Assembly (NCBI GenBank): GCA_947642745.1
Contig: CANRTU010000031.1
Coordinates: 1-54,229, forward strand
Length of the DNA: 54,229 nucleotides
Direction of reading: 5' to 3'
From: an uncultured Eubacterium sp.
GTDB lineage: Bacteria > Bacillota > Clostridia > Lachnospirales > Lachnospiraceae
The number at the start of each line of letters is the position of its first letter. Position 1 is the stretch's first letter. The translations under genes and the position numbers were made by a program. The notes under the pieces are model-generated. The model was not told where the DNA came from, did not search any database, and saw only the letters and a list, made by a program, of their open reading frames with translations. This document shows, one piece after another, positions 25,258 to 33,488 of this stretch.

Positions 25258-26322
25258 ATGGAATATGACCACAAAAAGGCAAGTGGTGAAAAGATTCTGA
25301 TCGTGGACGATGTGGAACTCAACAGACTGATACTGGAAGAGATAATAAAAAATATGGGGTGTGATCCGGTACTGGCTGAAAATGCGAAACAGGCGCTGGA
25401 AATAGCTGTAAACAGCCGGCCGCAGCTGATCCTGACAGATATCTCAATGCCTGGCATGGATGGATACGAATTATGTAAAACTCTGAAAAGTAATAAGAAA
25501 ACCCATGATATTCCTGTAATTTTTATTTCCGCATTTGATAATCCGCAGGATATCGTGGACGGGTTTCTGATCGGAGGGGAGGATTATATTACAAAGCCTT
25601 TTGTTCCGGAGATTGTCCAGGCACGTGTCGGCGTTCACCTGCGCCTGCAGGAAGCGAAAATCGAGCTGATGGCGATGAACCGGCGTTTGCAGATATCTGT
25701 CAGCGAACAGTTAAAACAGATGGAAGAGGAAAAGAAAAATATTCTTTACGCACTGGCCAATATGGCAGCCAATAATTTTGGCGGTTATGAGCAGGGACAT
25801 ATGGAACGGATGAAGCGCAACTGCCGGATTCTGGCGCAGAGTATGCAGCTCTCCCCATTATTTGAGGACCGTATTTCGGATTCCTATATTGATACGATTG
25901 AGCTGGCGGCTCCAGTCTGTGATATTGGAAATATTGGAATTCCAAAGGAAATACTGCGTAAAGAACAGGGGATGACAAAAGAAGAGCTGGCCGCCGTACA
26001 AAGTCATACGGCAATTGGCGCCCAGCTGCTGCGGGATCTGCATGTCAATAATGATTACAATGATTTTATCAGTATATCCATTGACATTGCCCATTGTCAT
26101 CATGAAAACTGGGATGGCAGCGGCTATCCGGACGGACTGCGGAAAGAAGAAATACCGATTGCGGCCCAGATTGTGTCCATTGCCGACGCTTACTGTACCC
26201 TGACCGGCAGGGAAAACCACAGCAGACAGGAAGCGCTGGATATTATGCGCAAAGACTCCGGTATCCGGTTTAATCCGGCGATTTTTAATATTTTTTGTAA
26301 AATATCACGTCAGTTATGCTGA
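25258..26322 (+). CDS. Response regulator with degenerate HD-GYP domain
   Basis: 354 residues with the same layout as the regulator at 22549: receiver domain (DD 17-18, Asp61, Lys113), coiled coil and HD-GYP-like domain. The catalytic pair is damaged: the HD motif reads VCDIGNIGIP, so the metal-binding His is Cys221 and the following Lys is Asn225. The GYP motif (GSGYP, 287-291), the HH pair at 281-282 and SHTAIG remain. It probably lost phosphodiesterase activity and may bind cyclic-di-GMP or partner proteins (inference). A very strong AGAGAGGAGGTG precedes the ATG. It leads into cheR. Confidence 0.92.
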   Translation: MEYDHKKASGEKILIVDDVELNRLILEEIIKNMGCDPVLAENAKQALEIAVNSRPQLILTDISMPGMDGYELCKTLKSNKKTHDIPVIFISAFDNPQDIVDGFLIGGEDYITKPFVPEIVQARVGVHLRLQEAKIELMAMNRRLQISVSEQLKQMEEEKKNILYALANMAANNFGGYEQGHMERMKRNCRILAQSMQLSPLFEDRISDSYIDTIELAAPVCDIGNIGIPKEILRKEQGMTKEELAAVQSHTAIGAQLLRDLHVNNDYNDFISISIDIAHCHHENWDGSGYPDGLRKEEIPIAAQIVSIADAYCTLTGRENHSRQEALDIMRKDSGIRFNPAIFNIFCKISRQLC

Positions 26323-26358
26323 TGAAACAGATTCATTCATCTGACAGGAGGAATGGCA

Positions 26359-27177
26359 TTGATTACGGACGAAGAGTTTTTAAGAATCTCAACTCATATG
26401 AAACGGCATTATGGCATAGATCTGAGTCAGAAAAAAGTAATTATTAATGGACGGCTGGAAAACTATATCAGATCAAATGGCTGGAAGAGCTTTAGTGAAT
26501 TTATGAACGTGGTGGAACAGGATAAAACCGGACAGCAGGAAAAAATGCTGGTAAATTTTCTGACCACCAATCATACTTATTTCATGAGAGAATTTGAACA
26601 TTTTGATTTTTTCCGCAAACAGGTACTTCCCTGGCTGAAACAACGGGAAGCGCTGCGTGGGAAAGATCTGCGTATCTGGTGTGGCGCTGCGTCTTCCGGG
26701 GAAGAGCCTTATATGATCGCCATGGTTCTGGCTGACTTTTTTAGTCTGGAGCGCAAGGAGTGGGACACAAAAATTCTGGCTACGGATTTGTCCACAAAAG
26801 TGCTGAAGCAGGCCATTGCGGGCGTATATACAGCCGACCAGTTAAAAAATCTTCCAGAACAGTGGAAACGGCGTTTTTTTCAGTCTCTGTCCGGCGGGGC
26901 ACAGTACAGGGTGACCGATGAACTGAAAAAGGAAGTCATTTACCGTCAGTTTAATTTAATGTCCCCGTTTCCGTTTAAAAAAAGGCTGCATACTGTATTT
27001 TTACGTAATGTTATGATATATTTTGATGATAAGACCAAACAGGAATTAATTCAGAAAGTATATGATGTCATGGAACCGGGGGGATATCTGTTTATTGGTA
27101 CGACAGAGACTCTTGACCGGAGCAGTACACCGTTTCAGATTATCCAGCCGTCTATTTTCAGGAAAAAGGAAGGATGA
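26359..27177 (+). CDS. cheR: Chemotaxis protein methyltransferase CheR
   Basis: About 272 residues. CheR transfers methyl groups from S-adenosylmethionine to glutamates of chemoreceptors. The N-terminal helical domain (to ~75) is followed by the methyltransferase fold with NHTYFMRE, IWCGAASSGEEPY (SAM site), ILATDLS, FRN-type VFLRNVMIYFD and GYLFIGTTETL. The chosen start is TTG at 26359, seven bases after GGAGG; the ATG at 26353 is only one base from the ribosome site. It is followed eight bases later by cheB. Confidence 0.95.
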   Translation: MITDEEFLRISTHMKRHYGIDLSQKKVIINGRLENYIRSNGWKSFSEFMNVVEQDKTGQQEKMLVNFLTTNHTYFMREFEHFDFFRKQVLPWLKQREALRGKDLRIWCGAASSGEEPYMIAMVLADFFSLERKEWDTKILATDLSTKVLKQAIAGVYTADQLKNLPEQWKRRFFQSLSGGAQYRVTDELKKEVIYRQFNLMSPFPFKKRLHTVFLRNVMIYFDDKTKQELIQKVYDVMEPGGYLFIGTTETLDRSSTPFQIIQPSIFRKKEG

Positions 27178-27184
27178 TGAGTGT

Positions 27185-28213
27185 ATGCGGCCAATCAGGG
27201 TATTAGTAGTGGATGATTCCATTGTATTCCGGGAGCTGCTGGTTCACAACCTGTGCAGGGATCCTGCGGTCCAGGTGGTAGCGACGGCAAAGGATCCATT
27301 TGAAGCAAGGGATGCCATATTAAGACATAAACCGGACGTCATGACGCTGGATGTGGAACTGCCACGTATGAACGGCATTGAGTTTCTACGTAAGCTGATG
27401 CCCCAGTATCCGCTTCCGGTAGTGGTCATCAGTGCGTTAAGTGATAAAGTGTTTGATGCGCTCAATGCGGGAGCTGTGGACTTTGTGGCAAAACCGGCTA
27501 TTACGAACCGCAGGCAGATGGAGGAGTTTATCCGTCATGAGCTTCTGGTCAAAGTCAAGATTGCTTCTACCGCAAAAATCAGCAATATTAAACGCAAAGC
27601 CAGACTGCCGGAAGAACAGCATTTATCTTCCACAAGAAACAGTCTGCTGGTGGCAATCGGTGCGTCCACTGGCGGTACCGAAGCGATCTTTGAAGTGGTG
27701 AAAGGGTTTGGCACGGATATTCCGGGCGTGGTGATCGTACAGCATATGCCTCCCGGATTTACCGGTATGTATGCCAGACGTCTTGATAATGATTGCCGGG
27801 TACGGGTAAAAGAAGCGCAGACCGGAGACCGGGTAAAGCCCGGCCATGTACTGATCGCACCGGGCGGCGACCAGCATATGCGTCTGGTAAAGGTAAACGG
27901 CGTCTATCAGGTGGAATGCAGAAAAGGGCCCAGGGTAAACGGGCACTGTCCGTCTGTGGATGTGCTCTTTGAATCTGTGGCAAAAACAGCCCGTTCAGAC
28001 GCACTGGGAATTATACTGACCGGAATGGGAGGCGACGGCGCCAAAGGGCTCTTAGCCATGCGCAATTCCGGTGCGAGGACCATCGGACAGGATGAATCCA
28101 CCTGTGTGGTCTATGGGATGCCAAAAGTAGCGTATGATCTGGGCGCAGTGGAATATCAGGTAAAACTGCCTGATATTGCGGCAAAGACATATGCCTTATT
28201 AAATACAATGTAA
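27185..28213 (+). CDS. cheB: Chemotaxis response regulator / methylesterase CheB
   Basis: 342 residues. CheB removes methyl groups (and can deamidate glutamines) on chemoreceptors when phosphorylated. The receiver domain has DD at 10-11, Asp56 (TLDVELP) and Lys103. A linker (~125-150) precedes the esterase domain with Ser161 (GASTGG), His187 (VQHMPPGF) and Asp284 (TGMGGDG). The start at 27185 is preceded by GGAAGGATG; the longer frame overlaps cheR. All catalytic residues are intact. Confidence 0.96.
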   Translation: MRPIRVLVVDDSIVFRELLVHNLCRDPAVQVVATAKDPFEARDAILRHKPDVMTLDVELPRMNGIEFLRKLMPQYPLPVVVISALSDKVFDALNAGAVDFVAKPAITNRRQMEEFIRHELLVKVKIASTAKISNIKRKARLPEEQHLSSTRNSLLVAIGASTGGTEAIFEVVKGFGTDIPGVVIVQHMPPGFTGMYARRLDNDCRVRVKEAQTGDRVKPGHVLIAPGGDQHMRLVKVNGVYQVECRKGPRVNGHCPSVDVLFESVAKTARSDALGIILTGMGGDGAKGLLAMRNSGARTIGQDESTCVVYGMPKVAYDLGAVEYQVKLPDIAAKTYALLNTM

Positions 28214-28227
28214 AAAGGAGAGAAGAA

Positions 28228-28620
28228 ATGAAGATTCTGCTGGCAGAAGATGATTTTGTAACAAGAAAGTTTATGGTGAATTTCCTGTCCAAGTACGGTG
28301 ACTGTGATGTGACTGTGGACGGAATGGAAGCAGTGGACGCATTTATGATGGCCCTGGAGGATGAGGAACCTTATGATCTGATCTGTCTGGACATTATGAT
28401 GCCGGTAATGGACGGATATCAGGCGTTAAAAGCAATCCGGAATCTGGAAAAGGAAAAAAGTGTTCCGGAGGATAAGGCGGCAAAAGTAATTATGACAACT
28501 GCCCTGAATGAGGAGCGGAATGTAAAAATGGCGTTTGAATTGGGCTGTACAATATATTCCGGTAAGCCGATCAACCAGGACAGATTCGAGCATGCGCTCA
28601 AAAAGCTGAATCTGATTTAA
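28228..28620 (+). CDS. cheY: CheY-type single-domain response regulator
   Basis: 130 residues, a lone receiver domain. Acidic pair ED at 7-9 (LLAEDD), phospho-acceptor Asp in CLDIMMPVMDG (about residue 55), Thr/Ala in IMTTAL and Lys in SGKPI. It is about ten residues longer than E. coli CheY because of a loop after the Asp (KEKSVPEDKAAK). The target is unclear: no flagellar switch genes lie here, so it may act as a phosphate sink or bind a non-flagellar effector. Confidence 0.9.
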   Translation: MKILLAEDDFVTRKFMVNFLSKYGDCDVTVDGMEAVDAFMMALEDEEPYDLICLDIMMPVMDGYQALKAIRNLEKEKSVPEDKAAKVIMTTALNEERNVKMAFELGCTIYSGKPINQDRFEHALKKLNLI

Positions 28621-28650
28621 GCTGGTTTACTCTGACATAAGTACATGGTA

Positions 28651-28727
28651 CCAGTGTACCGGTAAGCTGATTTCCGGGGATGCTGGGAAAGGTATATTGC
28701 GGGAAAATCAGTTTACCGGTACACTGG
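28651..28727. repeat. Long inverted repeat between cheY and cheA
   Basis: Arms at 28651-28675 and 28701-28727 are complementary over about 25 bp, with the palindromic ACCGGT at their cores and only small bulges or a G-U. The 25-base spacer contains no gene. No T tract follows (CAAAATATAC), so it is not a standard intrinsic terminator. It could be an RNA processing or stability hairpin, or a protein-binding site. Confidence 0.75.
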
Positions 28728-28753
28728 CAAAATATACAGGAAAGGAGAAGCAT

Positions 28754-30895
28754 ATGGCAGAAGGATTTAATACAGAAGACATGCTTGATATGTATCTGCT
28801 CGAAAACGGCCAGCTGTTAGAACAGCTGCAGGAAACCGTTCTGGAGCAGAAAGATGCGGACTGCTTTGACGAAGACAGCATTAACGAAATATTCCGTACA
28901 ATGCACACCATCAAAGGGTCTTCAGGTATCATGATGTTTGATGATATAACGGCTGTAGCTCACAAACTGGAAGATGTATTCTTTTTTCTAAGGGAGTCCC
29001 ACCCGAAGAATGTGCCGCACCTGGAACTGGTGGAGCACGTACTGGATGTAGAAGACTTTATCTCAGGAGAAATGGAGAAGATTCAGAATGGAGATGCGGT
29101 AGACGGCGACTCCAGCGAACTGATTGCGTCGCTGGATAAGTTTCTGGATAAGATCAAAGGGGGAAAAGCAAAGAAATCAGGAAAGGATATTCCAAAACCG
29201 GAACACGAAGAACCTAAACAGTTCTATATTGCGCCGGTGGCAACCAGTGACAGCCATTTTTATAAGATATTTATCTCTTTTTACCCGGACACGGAAATGG
29301 CCAATATTCACGCCTACAAGATCGTCTATGCATTAAAAGAGGTTGCGGAAGATCTGCTGTACGCTCCGGATAATATTATTTCTGATGAAGAGAGTTCCAA
29401 GACGGTTGTGGAAGAAGGTTTTAAGATTCTCTTACAGGCACAGGCGGGAAAGGACGAGATTTCCCAGCTGGTCAGTGAAGGATATGCCATTGAAAAAGCA
29501 GAGATTACAGAATGTACGGCCCAGGAATTCGCCAAAGGCCTCCACGATGACGGGGACGCCAGGATTGACCTGGAATCCAGTGTGGAAGAAATTGAGGCAC
29601 GCGGCAAACCGGGACTGGAAGTACCGGGGAAAACGTCTAAAGATAAAATTGCTCCCGGCGATTTCGTTATTAAGACAAAGGAACCGGGCAGACAGAAAAA
29701 ACTGGCAAAAGATAAACCCAAAATGGAAAAGGCCTCCTTTATCAGTGTAAATGTAACTAAAATGGATCAGCTGATGGAATTAATCGGAGAGCTGGTAATT
29801 GCGGAATCGGTAGTGCTGCAGAACCCGGATTTAAAAGTACCGGGGCTTAATCTGGATAATTTTAATAAATCAGCGGCACAGCTTTCAAAGATTTCCACCG
29901 ATCTGCAGAATGTTATTATGGCGATGCGGATGGTTCCGCTTGCGAATACCTTCCAGAAAATGAACCGTATTGTATTTGATGTATCCAGAAAACTGGGCAA
30001 GGACATCGAATTTGAAATGGTAGGGGAACAGACAGAAGTAGATAAAAACCTGATCGAACACATTTCCGATCCGCTGATGCATATGGTCCGTAATGCGGTG
30101 GACCACGGTATTGAGACAAACGCAGAGCGGGAAGCCGCCGGCAAGACAGAAAAAGGAAAGGTCACACTGTCCGCACGGACAGAAGCTGGTAAAGTATGGA
30201 TCAGTGTGGAAGACAACGGAACCGGCCTTGACCGGGAAAAAATTATCAGCAAGGCCAGAAAGAAAGGGCTGTTAGATGACGCCAGACCGGACTCGTCCTA
30301 TTCAGATAAAGAAGTATACCAGTTTATTACACTGCCGGGCTTTTCCACCAATGAGCAGGTAACGGAATATTCCGGCCGTGGCGTTGGTATGGACGTGGTC
30401 GTCCAGAATATCCAGGCAGTGGGCGGCGTACTGGACATTGAAAGCACACCGGGCCAGGGCAGTATTATGAGCCTGAAAATACCGCTGACACTGGCGATTA
30501 TTGACGGTATTGTAATGGAGACCGGACATTCTTCTTTTGTAATGGAATCTGGTGTGATCAAAGAATTTATCCGTGTCAGTGAGGACATGATGATCCATGA
30601 GCCAAACGGGGACGAATATGTCATGGTCCGTGGGGAATGTTTCTCTGTCATCCGGCTGGGCGAATGGTACGGTATGAAAGATTATAAGGAAAAGATTGAA
30701 GACGGCATGATGGTATTCCTGGAAGTAGAAGACAAAAAAGTTGCGCTGTTTGTGGATACCCTTGTGGGCAAACAGGAAATTGTCGTCAAACCGATACCTT
30801 CCTATATTAAAAAAGTCAAAGGACTTTCCGGCTGTACACAACTGGGAGACGGCAGCATTGCCCTGATTCTGGATCCGGCCGGGCTGGTAGGATAA
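28754..30895 (+). CDS. cheA: Chemotaxis histidine kinase CheA
   Basis: 713 residues. CheA autophosphorylates in trans and passes phosphate to CheY and CheB under receptor control. Domains in order: P1 HPt with His51 (TMHTIKGSSG), a P2-like region (~160-265) and P3 dimerisation (~335-400, LMELIGELVIAESV). P4 ATPase follows, with MRMVPL, HMVRNAVDHGIE, VEDNGTGLD and GRGVGMDVV, then P5 CheW-like domain (~565-710). All key motifs are present. AAAGGAG lies 6 nt before ATG 28754. The inverted repeat at 28651-28727 sits in its 5' region. Confidence 0.97.
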   Translation: MAEGFNTEDMLDMYLLENGQLLEQLQETVLEQKDADCFDEDSINEIFRTMHTIKGSSGIMMFDDITAVAHKLEDVFFFLRESHPKNVPHLELVEHVLDVEDFISGEMEKIQNGDAVDGDSSELIASLDKFLDKIKGGKAKKSGKDIPKPEHEEPKQFYIAPVATSDSHFYKIFISFYPDTEMANIHAYKIVYALKEVAEDLLYAPDNIISDEESSKTVVEEGFKILLQAQAGKDEISQLVSEGYAIEKAEITECTAQEFAKGLHDDGDARIDLESSVEEIEARGKPGLEVPGKTSKDKIAPGDFVIKTKEPGRQKKLAKDKPKMEKASFISVNVTKMDQLMELIGELVIAESVVLQNPDLKVPGLNLDNFNKSAAQLSKISTDLQNVIMAMRMVPLANTFQKMNRIVFDVSRKLGKDIEFEMVGEQTEVDKNLIEHISDPLMHMVRNAVDHGIETNAEREAAGKTEKGKVTLSARTEAGKVWISVEDNGTGLDREKIISKARKKGLLDDARPDSSYSDKEVYQFITLPGFSTNEQVTEYSGRGVGMDVVVQNIQAVGGVLDIESTPGQGSIMSLKIPLTLAIIDGIVMETGHSSFVMESGVIKEFIRVSEDMMIHEPNGDEYVMVRGECFSVIRLGEWYGMKDYKEKIEDGMMVFLEVEDKKVALFVDTLVGKQEIVVKPIPSYIKKVKGLSGCTQLGDGSIALILDPAGLVG

Positions 30896-30922
30896 AACGA
30901 CAGAAAGGAATGGTAGAGCCAT

Positions 30923-31462
30923 ATGAGTGAAACAGGCAATTTGATTCAGCAGGAAGATGGAACCCTGGTCTTTGCCGATGAACGGGATGAGCAGAAGGGC
31001 AAATATATGACCTTCAAATCCGGCAGGGAGTATTTCGGTCTGAAGATCCAGTATGTATTTGAAATCATCCAGATACAGCCGATTACAGAAATTCCTGAAA
31101 CAGAAGACTATATCAAAGGGCTGATTAACCTGAGGGGAAAGATCATACCTGTCATTGACGTACATCTGCGTTTTAATCAGGAGCCTTTTGAATATAACGA
31201 CAGAACCTGCATCATTGTTCTTAATGTAAATTCCACCATGGTGGGACTGATTGTAGAAAAGATTGCGGAAGTGGTGGAGATTAAGGAAGAGGATATCCTG
31301 CCGCCGCCAAATGCGGGACGGATGGACCAGGCAGAACGCAAGTACATATATGGTATAGGCAAGGTAGGGGATACCGTGAAGCTTCTGCTGGATCCTGATA
31401 AATTATTAAATGATATTGATTCATCCGTTGTGGACCAGGCAAACAGGATGAATGAAGAATGA
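30923..31462 (+). CDS. cheW: Chemotaxis coupling protein CheW
   Basis: 179 residues, about 25 more than usual because of acidic N- and C-terminal extensions. CheW bridges receptor tips to CheA. The SH3-like core spans ~25-165, with YFGLKIQYVFEIIQ, the signature YIKGLINLRGKIIPVIDV and MVGLIVEKIAEVVEI. GAAAGGAATGG precedes the start. Located between cheA and the receptor gene; 13 bp separate it from the latter. Confidence 0.96.
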   Translation: MSETGNLIQQEDGTLVFADERDEQKGKYMTFKSGREYFGLKIQYVFEIIQIQPITEIPETEDYIKGLINLRGKIIPVIDVHLRFNQEPFEYNDRTCIIVLNVNSTMVGLIVEKIAEVVEIKEEDILPPPNAGRMDQAERKYIYGIGKVGDTVKLLLDPDKLLNDIDSSVVDQANRMNEE

Positions 31463-31475
31463 GAGGTAGATGGAC

Positions 31476-32828
31476 ATGAAAAACATGAAGATAAAAACAA
31501 AGCTGATACTTGGATTCTGTATACCAGTACTGCTGACTTTTCTGAATGTGTTATTTTCGCTTGTAACATTAAGGTCATTTCTGAACGTGGATCTGAATCA
31601 GGAAACTGTTTACGTCAGAAACGCTACAATTATCGCAGTTGTCATGCTGGTCGTTTCCGTAGGTATTACAGTTGCGATTTCTACTTCCCTGATAAAAACA
31701 ATAGCCAGATCTATCCGCCAGCTGTCTGAAGCGGCGCAGAATATTGCGCAGGGCCGGGTAAACAATATTCATCTGGAAAAGTATAACAACGATGAATTTG
31801 GCGATCTGGTAGATGAATATTCCAGGGTAATTGACAATATCAAATACCAGTCCAACATTGCGGAGGAAGTATCCAATGGTAACCTGACCGTCTCTGTCAA
31901 TCCAAGTTCCGCAGACGATATGCTGGGCAATTCGTTAAAAAAACTGGTAGACGACAACTTAAACACACTTTCCAATATTAATGACGCCGGCACCCAGGTA
32001 ACCATCAGTTCTTCCCAGGTGGCCAGCGCCAGCCAGGCACTGGCACAGGGGTCTACACAGCAGGCCAGCGCAATTGAACAGATTACAGCTTCCATTGATG
32101 AAATTGCGCAAAAGACAAAGGAAAATGCGGAGCAGGCAAATTCTGCCGCTGATCTGGTGTCCAGGGCGATTGAAGACGTTCATCACGGCAACCAGCAGAT
32201 GAAGGAAATGATGTCCGCCATGCAGGATATCAACGTATCTTCAGAGAGTATATCAAAAATTATTAAAACAATTGACGATATCGCTTTCCAGACAAATATT
32301 CTGGCCCTAAACGCAGCGGTAGAAGCCGCAAGGGCAGGCGAGGCAGGCAAAGGTTTTGCGGTAGTGGCAGAAGAAGTACGGACGCTTGCGGCACGCAGTG
32401 CGTCAGCGTCTGCGGAAACAGCGGAACTGATTGAAGATTCCATCAGTAAAGTCAATGTGGGATCAAGAATTGCGGATGAAACAGCCAAAGCGCTGGATAC
32501 CATTTCCAATATCGTACAGCAGAGTGAAGGAATCATTAACGGAATCGCTGAATCATCCAATTACCAGGCAACCGCAGTGGCACAGATTGAACAGGCGATT
32601 TCACAGGTATCCCAGGTAGTGCAGACCAATTCCGCCACCAGCCAGCAGTGTGCGGCAGCCAGCGAGGAACTGTCAAACCAGGCGGCTAAAATGCGGGATA
32701 TGCTTTCCACTTACAATCTGGGGGCAGGTTCTTCCAGAACAGATTCTTACCGGAGCATCTCCTCTGTATCTGACAGCAGCATCAATGAACAGGTCATATC
32801 ACTGGAAGATGATTTTGGCAAATATTAA
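31476..32828 (+). CDS. Methyl-accepting chemotaxis protein lacking an external sensor domain
   Basis: About 450 residues. Two membrane segments (~10-30 and ~46-66) are joined by a loop of only some 15 residues, so no extracellular ligand domain exists. A HAMP domain follows, then a second HAMP-like stretch ([20 protein letters not shown], near 130), then the antiparallel signalling coiled coil. The coil has the conserved tip [22 protein letters not shown]. Gln/Glu/Ser/Ala-rich flanking helices carry candidate methylation sites. The start at 31476 suits the GAGAGG site; ATG 31470 is too close. Input probably comes through the membrane, HAMP relay or partner proteins (inference). Confidence 0.93.
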   Translation: MKNMKIKTKLILGFCIPVLLTFLNVLFSLVTLRSFLNVDLNQETVYVRNATIIAVVMLVVSVGITVAISTSLIKTIARSIRQLSEAAQNIAQGRVNNIHLEKYNNDEFGDLVDEYSRVIDNIKYQSNIAEEVSNGNLTVSVNPSSADDMLGNSLKKLVDDNLNTLSNINDAGTQVTISSSQVASASQALAQGSTQQASAIEQITASIDEIAQKTKENAEQANSAADLVSRAIEDVHHGNQQMKEMMSAMQDINVSSESISKIIKTIDDIAFQTNILALNAAVEAARAGEAGKGFAVVAEEVRTLAARSASASAETAELIEDSISKVNVGSRIADETAKALDTISNIVQQSEGIINGIAESSNYQATAVAQIEQAISQVSQVVQTNSATSQQCAAASEELSNQAAKMRDMLSTYNLGAGSSRTDSYRSISSVSDSSINEQVISLEDDFGKY

Positions 32829-32904
32829 TCAGCCAGAGCGTAATGGCGCATGACGGCATAACATGCCTGGTATGAATGTTTTTAATAGAAAGAGGTAGAA
32901 ACAG

Positions 32905-33255
32905 ATGAGTGTACTGGATGAATTAAGGACGCTGGGCGTCAATGTGGATGAAGGACTGGCACGTATTAACAAAAATGAGAAGCTTTATACAAGACTGCTG
33001 GGAACGTTTGTCAAATCTATGGAGGCAAATGCGGTTAGTGCGGATTTTGATGACGGGGATCTGACAGAGATGATTGAAAAGACCCATACAATGAAAGGTA
33101 CGTCAGGAAATCTGTCAATCACACCGCTTTATGAGGCATACAGCAGGATCGTGGATCTGCTGCGGACAGGAAAACCGGAAGAAGCAAGACCGCTTCTGGA
33201 GGAGATTCTGCCAGTGCAGGAGAAGATCCTGCAGTGTATTAAAGACCATATGTAA
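32905..33255 (+). CDS. Stand-alone HPt phosphotransfer protein
   Basis: 116 residues forming a single HPt four-helix bundle. His61 in KTHTMKGTSGNL is the phospho-acceptor, matching the CheA P1 motif. As a free HPt it can shuttle phosphate between receiver domains or from kinases. It ends the signalling island and is followed by a strong terminator, so it is probably in the same transcript. AGAAAGAGG precedes the ATG. Its partners (HD-GYP regulators or CheY) are inferred from position. Confidence 0.92.
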   Translation: MSVLDELRTLGVNVDEGLARINKNEKLYTRLLGTFVKSMEANAVSADFDDGDLTEMIEKTHTMKGTSGNLSITPLYEAYSRIVDLLRTGKPEEARPLLEEILPVQEKILQCIKDHM

Positions 33256-33280
33256 GCAATCCGCAGCGGATTGTGCGGGG

Positions 33281-33330
33281 AAACTGGTTCCCGCAGACTA
33301 TATACGCAGTCTGCGGGAACCAGTTTTATC
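33281..33330 (+). terminator. Strong terminator ending the signalling island
   Basis: A perfect 19-bp stem, 33281-33299 with 33308-33326, around an 8-base loop, ending in TTTTATC. Confidence 0.9.
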
Positions 33331-33442
33331 ATACGGGGTATTCACAAGCTTTCCCCATGAAACGGTATTACAGTGCGCGGAATCTTTTTCCCGCAATCGC
33401 ATGACAGACAAAAGGCATAACAGTCAAAAAGAAGATGTCTGC

Positions 33443-33470
33443 TTGACAATTTTTCCAGAATTGTTATACT
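33443..33470 (+). promoter_or_regulatory. Promoter of the cardiolipin synthase gene
   Basis: TTGACA (33443-33448), 16-bp spacer, TATACT (33465-33470) with TGT before it (extended -10). The leader is only about 12 nt. Confidence 0.75.
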
Positions 33471-33488
33471 GTGCTGGACAGGAGATTT

